From the IMG/VR virus record IMGVR_UViG_3300033144_003003, positions 1 to 26,269 of that record: a DNA stretch of 26,269 bases; one strand, 5' to 3'. The stretch is from a virus. The notes under the pieces were generated by a model. It was not told where the DNA came from and ran no database searches. It saw only the letters and a program-made list of their open reading frames with translations. Made by a program: the position numbers and the translations under genes. Shown piece by piece: positions 1 to 7,600 of the stretch (the first letter of the stretch is position 1; every line of letters starts with the position of its first letter).

Positions 1-257
1 GTCAATGTCCAATCGCTGGAGTCGGGAATCGATAGGTAGTCATCAGTGCCGTCGAGCAGCAGCACCCCGTCATTAGTTCCAAACGGATCAGCCTGACCTG
101 TATCTACCTGTGCGTTGCCATTTGCAGTGACCGTATGGTTGCTGTTGCTCTTGTCGGGAAATGTGGTGGAAGCATCCGCGCCGTCCATATGCAGATGAAG
201 AACGGTTTTTGTTCGTATCTGATGGTTCCTGCGACCAGCTAAAAATGCCTGTCCCAT
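1..257 (-). CDS. LamG/concanavalin A-like lectin-domain tail protein (partial, 3' end outside window)
   Basis: The reading frame opens with ATG at 257, preceded by GGAG six bases upstream, and stays open to the window edge, so only about 85 N-terminal residues are visible. After about 20 residues comes the pattern VLHLHMDGADASTTFPD, then a Thr/Asn-rich turn, then LLLDGTDDYLSIPDSSDW. This is the usual N-terminal signature of LamG/ConA-like jelly-roll domains in phage tail fibres and virion surface proteins, which typically bind glycans. It begins three bases after the stop of the preceding gene and is last in the tail gene order, which fits a receptor-binding or tail-surface role. Domain recognition is from pattern memory. 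The C-terminal part, which could hold further lectin or enzymatic domains, is not in the window. Confidence 0.72.
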   Translation of the reverse strand, partial: MGQAFLAGRRNHQIRTKTVLHLHMDGADASTTFPDKSNSNHTVTANGNAQVDTGQADPFGTNDGVLLLDGTDDYLSIPDSSDWTL

Positions 258-260
258 TAT

Positions 261-686
261 TTACTCCGCAAACACGGCGTCGCGCATCGCCTGAGTTATG
301 TCGGCGGCGGCCAAGGCGGAGTCAGCAGCGAGGCGTCTTTGGTGCCTGCGGATACCAGCTTCACATGTCGCGTTATCGGCAGCGGCATCAGCAGCAGCGG
401 CTATAACAGCGTCAATGTTGTTGCGCCTATCTGGGGGTTCCAAAATCGGCTTACTGCCGTCCCCCTTGCATTTCCAGTACTTGGCGGGTTGGAGAACCCC
501 GCCACGGGTCGGCAAGTCGGAGGGCTGTAAGAGATTAGTAATGCCCAGATTGACCACATGCTCGCTATCGACAGAGTACTTATTGGACCCTGCCTTGTTA
601 AAAATCCAGCAATCGTTGCTGTTGATGTATTGCTCAATGCTGTGAACACGTTTCACCACAAAGGTTGTTTTATCCATTATCCACAT
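261..686 (-). CDS. Hypothetical protein in tail-fibre region (141 aa)
   Basis: ATG at 686 is separated by one base from the TGA of the preceding gene and has GGAG nine bases upstream. An in-frame ATG lies three codons further in. The N-terminal half is mixed polar with short hydrophobic strands. The C-terminal half is Ala-rich and probably helical (runs such as VIAAAADAAADNA and LAADSALAAADITQAMRDAV). I recognise no family, catalytic motif, signal peptide or membrane segment. Its place between a jelly-roll-like virion protein and a LamG-type protein suggests a virion-associated or fibre-assembly role, but that is inference from position only. The change of character midway could reflect two domains; no frameshift was evident. 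Confidence 0.55.
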   Translation of the reverse strand: MWIMDKTTFVVKRVHSIEQYINSNDCWIFNKAGSNKYSVDSEHVVNLGITNLLQPSDLPTRGGVLQPAKYWKCKGDGSKPILEPPDRRNNIDAVIAAAADAAADNATCEAGIRRHQRRLAADSALAAADITQAMRDAVFAE

Positions 687-687
687 A

Positions 688-1272
688 TCAAAGGACTCCA
701 GCTATGGTTATATCCAGCGGAATTTGACAAACAACGGAAAGGATACGGACAACATCCGTCAGATTGTCGGCACCAGTATCGGACCTTTCCAAGCGTAGCG
801 ACACCATGCGACCGGGAGTGGCCATGGTGGCAAGGTCTCCGGGATCAGAAAACTGGACCGCGTTTGCCTGCGCGTTATTGCCGTCTTGAATAGTGTCGAC
901 AAACACGACCGCGCTGTCAATGTCATCGCCATTTTGGAACGGACGAGCCGAAAGCTGGAACTGCGTGAACAGCGAACTGTTGGTGTTGGGTGATGTCCAC
1001 GTATAGAACCAGCGGATGGGCGCGGTCGTTAGAAGATTCGGTGGCAACCAAAACCCATTGTGTACATATCCATAGTCAGTAGCCCCATCGGCAAACTCCA
1101 AAAAATCAGCATGTCCAAACTGTGCAGTCGTTTCTTGAAATGTTCCCGCAGCAAAGGGTTCCGTAACATCGGGAACGAATCGATTGGCTGGAATGATGAT
1201 TGGGTCGGAATAGGCGATATTGCCGCCACCACCACCACCGCCGCCGCCGCCTAATGGAGGATTGAGTCCCAT
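688..1272 (-). CDS. Virion surface protein with Gly10 linker and beta-rich (jelly-roll-like) domain (194 aa)
   Basis: I place the start at ATG 1272, because GGAGGG lies eight bases upstream and the previous stop (TAA) is one base before it. An ATG 18 bases further upstream would overlap the previous gene. Residues 1-8 are followed by ten consecutive glycines. A beta-rich domain follows, containing FLEFADGATDYGYVHNGFW, then a WFYTW strand, NGDDID, and near the end RLERSDTGADNLTDVVRIL. I recall similar stretches (acidic 'gDdld' followed by 'R...aDtL..d..ll.v') in small surface or fibre proteins of marine and environmental podoviruses. That is family memory, not a search result. It probably decorates the tail or head surface. 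No catalytic motif is visible. Confidence 0.65.
   Translation of the reverse strand: MGLNPPLGGGGGGGGGGNIAYSDPIIIPANRFVPDVTEPFAAGTFQETTAQFGHADFLEFADGATDYGYVHNGFWLPPNLLTTAPIRWFYTWTSPNTNSSLFTQFQLSARPFQNGDDIDSAVVFVDTIQDGNNAQANAVQFSDPGDLATMATPGRMVSLRLERSDTGADNLTDVVRILSVVCQIPLDITIAGVL
1223..1252. repeat. In-frame trinucleotide (CCN/NGG) run encoding ten glycines
   Basis: Ten consecutive triplets on the plus strand, first CCG, then several CCA, then CCG/CCC, read on the minus strand as ten GGN glycine codons. The block sits between a short N-terminal segment and the beta-rich domain of the 194-residue virion protein, so it is probably a flexible tether. Any change of whole triplets would only alter tether length. 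Confidence 0.8.
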
Positions 1273-1273
1273 C

Positions 1274-1588
1274 TTAGAATCCCTCCGCAACCTTGATTGC
1301 GTCTGCCGCCAGCGGCGCTCCGGCCGCAGTCAGCGTCACCACTCGCATGATGACCAGCTCCAGCACGTTGTTCTCCCAGTTTGCCCCGTCAACCATCTTG
1401 ATCATGGTCGTGGAGTCGGTGGGGTCACTCGCGGAGTCGTTCTCAAACGCAATGTAGATATCTTGGCCTGACTCGTTGTAGATGCCAAGGAATTTGCGCT
1501 TCGTGTTCGCCCCTACCATCTCGGTTGCCGTATCGTCGGCCGCGATAGTCTTCGGGACGATGGGCATTCTGCCAATCGTATTCGCCAT
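1274..1588 (-). CDS. Small beta-rich virion-associated protein (104 aa)
   Basis: ATG at 1588 has a GAAGG ribosome-binding site about nine bases upstream. The gene follows the giant ejection-protein gene after a 69-base gap. The protein has a short N-terminal tail with MPIVPKTIAADDTA, then alternating hydrophobic strands (KRKFLGIYNESGQDIYIAF and LELVIMRVVTLTAAG), and ends DAIKVAEGF. This is a compact beta-sandwich pattern, seen in small phage decoration or fibre-base proteins. No catalytic residues, transmembrane segment or signal peptide are visible. The next gene starts one base after this stop, which suggests coupled translation with the Gly-linker surface protein. The function is inferred from context; I cannot name a family. 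Confidence 0.6.
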   Translation of the reverse strand: MANTIGRMPIVPKTIAADDTATEMVGANTKRKFLGIYNESGQDIYIAFENDSASDPTDSTTMIKMVDGANWENNVLELVIMRVVTLTAAGAPLAADAIKVAEGF

Positions 1589-1657
1589 TTTGAAGTACCT
1601 TCAGTTCTTTCTTTCCAACTGCTTCGGATACTTCAATCGCTGAGTCTATATCTGGGA

Positions 1658-4600
1658 CTATTCCAGTCGCAATGCCCGTCTTGAAACTCTTACGATGTTC
1701 TCGTACTGAAGATCAAGTCTGGTTCTCTTTTCTGCAGAAGTCATTCTGTCGTTTTCATAGATGAGATTTATTTTTGCCCATCTCTTAGAAAGGTCATCAA
1801 CAGCACGATTGATCCGGCCCTTTTGCAGCAGCAGATCCCGATTCTGCCGACGAAGACGCTTCCGCTCGTCTGGACTGCGAGCCACCTTGATCTGCGCGTC
1901 GACGCCCTGGATGGAGTCGCGCAGCTCATAGAGGTTGACGATGCTCTGTGACGAACCGCGCGGGTTGCTGGAGATGAAGACGGACAGGCCAAGTAGGTCC
2001 GGAGCATTGAGGGTGTTGTTCTCCGGATCGATGGCGAAGTCGACCAGCTCGGTGGCTTTGCGGCCCATGCCGGCGGTATAGCCGTAGATCAGATGATCAA
2101 TCTTGGCCGGCGAAGTGTTGGTCCATTTGCCGATCAGCCTTGAGATGTCGCTATTCCAGGGATTCGCCTGCTGCGGCGGCGGCAACTTAGCATCCCAGTC
2201 GCTGACGATGTTCTTCTGGCGAAAGAAGTCGTAGTCTGCGTAGACCTCCAGCAGCGGCATGACTCCTGTCGGCATGATCGAAAAGGCCGCATCGGCTCCG
2301 ATCCCCTCAATGCTATCTCCAAGATCGCCCATGTTGGCGCGGTCATTGTTCCAAAAGTGACTGAGCACCTGGGTGATTGATGTGCCGCCCAGGAACCCGT
2401 AGGTGTGCGGCTTCGGGATCCGCCCGATCCCGTCATACCCTGGGAACCGGAAGTGCCAATACGCCCGCTTCTCCCATTCGGGAATCTCTTGGTACTCTTC
2501 GTCATCCTTCATCAGCGCAAAGAATACGATCGACGGCGTGGTGACGTAGACGATAGTGTGGCTGATCCAGCTGATCGGATCCTCCTTGAATTTCTCGACA
2601 GCGCGCAGATTGCCCTGAATGGATGCGTTGAAGAACGCAGCGACTCGGTTGAAGGCGCGGGCCGTAGTGCCGCCGCGCTGGAAGTCGGTGGTTACGTTGC
2701 GCGCCTCAAAGCCGGCATAGGCGCGAGCCTCGCGCTCCGACATGTTCTCTCTAAGCCCCTTCTTGTGTGCCTTGAGGAATTCACCGACGCGGGTGCTGTT
2801 CTCCATGACATCGGACATAAACCGCATTCCCTCAATAGGGTTCTTAATCGTACTGCCGAGAATCTTCTGCACGCGGTTTTCGGTGGCTTTTTTCAGACTC
2901 TTTTGCACCTCTTTGCGGTCCTGCGCTGCGAATGTCGATTGGCCGGCTCCGGAAGCTTTGAACGCTCGGTACGCATCGGTGTTCAGCATAATTTGAGCGA
3001 GTCCACCGAACGTGTCCCAAAAAGGAATGAATCCGCTTTCCGATTGGATGCCGGCGGTGATAGTGTCGCGAACCGGATTGCGAATGATGAAGTTCGGCAC
3101 CAGCGTGGCGCCAGAGCGCAGGATGCGCGCGGCCTGGATGAAGATGTTGACCTGCAACTGGCTGATGGCTGGATGCGAACGGGTCAGCGAATCGTACATG
3201 GCTGCGTCATGCATCTCATAGAAACGGCGCTTGCCGTCCACAACGATCGTCATTATGCGCTCGTTGTCAGAAAACCTGCCGGTCTTATTGAAGATGTTCA
3301 GGATTAGATCCGGATCGATCTCACCTGCCCGCGTTCCCACTTCAATGACTTCTCCGTCCTCCTCGAGTAACAACCGGAACTTTTTTATTTTCTGCCGTTT
3401 TGCTTTGATCCGGTAACGCTTCAGCTCCTTGATGATCTCTTTGATCATCACGTTTGATGGACGCAACGGAGGTGGCTCCTGCTCCGCAATGAAGACCCCC
3501 ATCCCTGGCACTTCTGCCGCCTTGGCGATTGCAAGCATTGTGCGCTGCCGGAAGACGGCATGGGCAAACGTGTATGTGTTCTGCAGCAGCGCCTCAAATG
3601 GCGGGATCACTGTTTCTTCAGCACCCTTGGTGATCGCGGCCAGCGGACTCGGCGTTCCCTTCTTGCCGCCCTTTCCCCTGTTGTCCGCGCCGACAGTGCG
3701 GTCCAGCAGCCGGTGGAATGGGACATAGGCCGAATTCAGCCTAAGTATCGTGTTACGCTCGGCGTCAGTAATCACATTCTCGACCACAAGTGCTTCAAGC
3801 ATTGCATCGGTGTAGTCTCTGAGTCGAGCGTTCCATTCAGCAGCCTGCTTCCCGAAGTCGCGTTCAAAGTCGCGCACAATGGCATGTGCAGTCGCTAGGT
3901 TCTCAGGGGTAACGAGTCCACGCGGACCCAAGTCCTGTACTTCACGCCTGCTTTTCAGATATGTTTGATACTGGACCGTGAGCTTCGCCTTGTGAACGTC
4001 GCGCAGCAGCGAACCGAGTCCTTCCTTGCTCAACTGGTTTCCTGCTAAGTCTTGAACGCCATTATCCACCCAAGTGCTGCCGTAGTCGACACTGCCGCCC
4101 ATCATGCGCTCCATCTTATAGAAGTCGGCGCTCATCTTGATCTTCCCGCCCTCGTAGATCTCGTTCACCGCCTGCTTCAGCGGGAACAAATCATCAAGCC
4201 AATGGATCTGAAAATCCTGCCAGGTATCACGCAGGCTAGTCGGCTGGCGCGGATCCCAGGCGATATCAGCCATGCCCCGCTCCATTGGACTCATGCGCTG
4301 GATAGCAAGCATCTGACGCCGGTGAACCATTACGGCTTGATCCATCTGCGCATGACCGATCAGCTCGGTGAAGTACTGGTGGTAGGCTGGCGCTGCCTTC
4401 CTGGCCGCTGGCTCGTTGGTGACGTAGATCCTGTAGAACTCAGCAATGCCCTCAATGCGGAGCTTTTTCGGGTCCATTGATCCGCCGGCGGTTTTTTCGC
4501 CAAGTGGCGCCAGTTCGTCATCAAAGAAGGTGCCTATCGACTCGCGGATCCCAAGCACCTTATCGATCCCGTGACCGATTTCATGCGCGACTGTATGCAT

Positions 4601-7600
4601 GTCGCCATAGGTCTTTGACCGAATCTCGTGGGACTCCTTATATCCCCTCTCTTTATCGATGATGATACCGCGACGAAAGAATCCCAGGACGTTTTTGGCG
4701 CGGACCTTGCCGATGGCAAGCTTAAAGCCAAACTGCTTTTCCAGCTCCTTGCGCATCTTGCGAATCGACTTGTTGGTTTCTTTTTCGTTTGGCAGATGCC
4801 CAAGAATCGGATACGGCACGAGTTCGGCAAGAGTGCCTGGAAGCGCCGCTCGGACATTCATCTCATCGATTGTTTTATCGGTCTTCGCGCGCTCCTCCTT
4901 TTCAAAGGTTTCGCCCGTGAAGGACTCGTCCACTTCCGCGTCGGAGATTTGGGTGCGGACCAGGATCCCGTCAGCGACATCAGAGAACAGCTGGAACATC
5001 GAATCGGTCTTGCTGATCGACACTTCATCAACGCCGACCTGTCTCATGGTGCCAAGCAGCTCAAGCATGTTCTGAGCATTGACGCTGCCAATGTATGTAG
5101 CCCCTTCGATGTTTGAGGATTCATAAGCCGACTGCTCTCCCGTCTCAAGGCCGTTCGCCTTAGCCGCGAGCGTCCCATCCTTGGCAATGTAGAGCGCCAC
5201 ATCAGCGGCCCTGGTTCCGCGTTCGACAACTGCAGCCGCCTGCGCAAGGATCTCCCACGCTTGGGCGGTGTTGAACTTCCCGACCGACTCTCCCGTCCTG
5301 GCGATCATCTCTTCGAGGTTTTTCAAACCAGCCTGCACTGACGAATCATTGTCAGTAGGCTGCTTTTTGAAGGTCTGTCCTTTTGAGGGATAGACAAAGA
5401 TTGCCTTGTAGCCGTCACTTACGACAAGCCGCCCCTTGGAGTCACGGTGGAAATCGCTGACGATCTTGGCAGAACCATCGTCGGAGAGGAGCTTCTTAAT
5501 CACCTTCTTTATCTCGGCCTCGACCCTGCCCAGCTTGCCCAGCTTTGGCACCTTGAGCAACGCACCTTTTTTCGCCTTGGATGGCTTCTCGCTTACCAGT
5601 GCGGCGAAACCGCCAAGCACCGGCGCCCTGCGAGTAACGACTGACTTCGGGCCGGTGGGAGTGTCGACGGTCTCCCTCGTATCCTTGCCGGCCTTCCGCG
5701 AAGTCTTCTTGACGTTCTCCCTGAATTGTTCGAGTGCCAATTCGTCGTTCTTGACCATGAACGTACCGTCATTGGGAACCTCAATCGTGATCACACCTTC
5801 GCCGTCAGGGCCGGCGGCAATAGCTTCGTCAACAGCCTTGTCAACGAATGCGACCATTGCCTTGCGGCGGGCAGTACCCGCGCGAGCTGTCTCGGCAGCG
5901 CGGGATGGGAGAGGAGACGGTGCCGCCGGCGCAGCAGGCGCAGCGGGCGCAGCAGGCGCCACCGCAGCTTCTCCAGTTTTCATAGTAATGGCTGGTCCGT
6001 CCAATACGAAATCTGTCTTGCCGCGCTTCACTCCGATACCGTGGTAGATGCCCAGAGGGACTTCGTCAAGCTCGCCAAGGTTCAGCTTCTCCTCAAGCGA
6101 CTCAAACACCGATCCATCGTAATCCTCTAACGGGATCAGACGATATACTTGGATCATGCGGTCGTTGTCGACGGTTCCTTCATTCACAGCAACGTGTAGA
6201 TCGCCATCGAATTCAAAGGCGTTTTTGATCTTGCCGGCGCGAAGCTGTTTCTTGTTTAAGCTTTTCGCGGCCGCAGCGGCTATCGCTTCACTCGGCGTGA
6301 TTAATGTGTCAAAATCTTCAAGTTCTTCGGCTATCTCATCAACTGCCTCTACGTCTAACGCTGCACCCGCTTCGCGCAATTCGGCAAGGCTGGCGTCGAT
6401 AGCTTCGATCTGCCTGCTAATCTCCGCGAGCCGGTCTGTATCCACAGCTTTGGTCTGATCATTTATTACGGCCTGTTGCTCGGCCACAAGGATGTCGCGC
6501 TCATGCCGCAATTCCGCAAACCGCCGGCTATTTGCCGCCAATCGCTGCTGTGCGGTCTCGGCGGCAGGAGCGGCAGTTTCAACTTCACCCGCCACCCTCT
6601 CATCGGCGAAGATCACCGGCACCGCCTCGAGACCCAACTGCTCTGCGGCCAGGGCTCGGTGGATGCCCTCCTGGTTGACGCTCCCGTCGCGTATCGTAAG
6701 CGACAAGACCTCGGCTTCATTGTTGCGTAAGTTCCCCAGCGACCGCTCCATACCCGCCTGGTCCTGCCGGCGGATGTCAAGCTGCTGCTCGCCGTCGAAA
6801 CCCTGCCGGCTGAAAGCTTCAGACACTAGGCGCAGGTACTCGGCTGGGGCCATAAGCCTCAATTCGCCGCCGCCGGTGATAAACTCTTTATCGTTGGGGG
6901 TCGCGCCAGACTCCTCACGGATGGTGCCAAAGCCCTCGACCGTGTCGCCCTCTTTGGCGGTTCCCCGATCGCGCACACTGAACCGGGGCGCGGCCGCTGC
7001 CTCAGCGAATACCGGAACCGTGAATTGCTGCAGGTCAACAAGGTCGACCAGCTTACTCCGGCCGACTCCTTCAATCTGTTCAGCGACAAACTTGAATTCC
7101 AAACTAAGAGAATTCACCTCACCGTCCGCCACATCCTCGCCAGCGTTAATGCGACCTTCCAATGCGTCAGCCAATTCAAGAGTTGCTGGCTTGATCGTCA
7201 AGCCATTTTCGCCTGCATAAGCTTGCAAGGCACGAAAATGTAATATCGCCATAGGCACGGATGCACCAAGACCAAAATTCGGAAGTTTAAGAACGTCAAT
7301 CGATGCCATTGTCGCGACTACACCGGATGGCGCCGGCGCTGCCGGAGCCTCATCAACATCCAACCCAATGACCTGCGAATCGCCAAACACTCGACGGAGC
7401 CTCTTGACGGATCCTTCGCCATCGAAAGACACATCAGCCTGCTGCGGGAACATGATGATCACCGCATCATGACCAGCGGCGATAATAGCTGCGCGCGCCT
7501 TGTCGCGTGCAGCATTCGCTTCCGGCGAACCCACTTCCGAATCCAATCCGATATTGATCAGATCTTCAAGCTCTGGGATCTGCTCTATGGCGTTTTGATC

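Noticed and set aside
1589-1657. Possible promoter or terminator in the gap after the giant gene
   Set aside because: Only a four-base stem and no T-run or -10/-35 pair was found; the downstream gene's ribosome-binding site explains the conserved-looking part.
2405-3307. 300-codon plus-strand open frame
   Set aside because: It lies wholly antisense to the C-terminal region of the giant gene, whose protein pattern is clearly real; it has no ribosome-binding site or recognisable domain.
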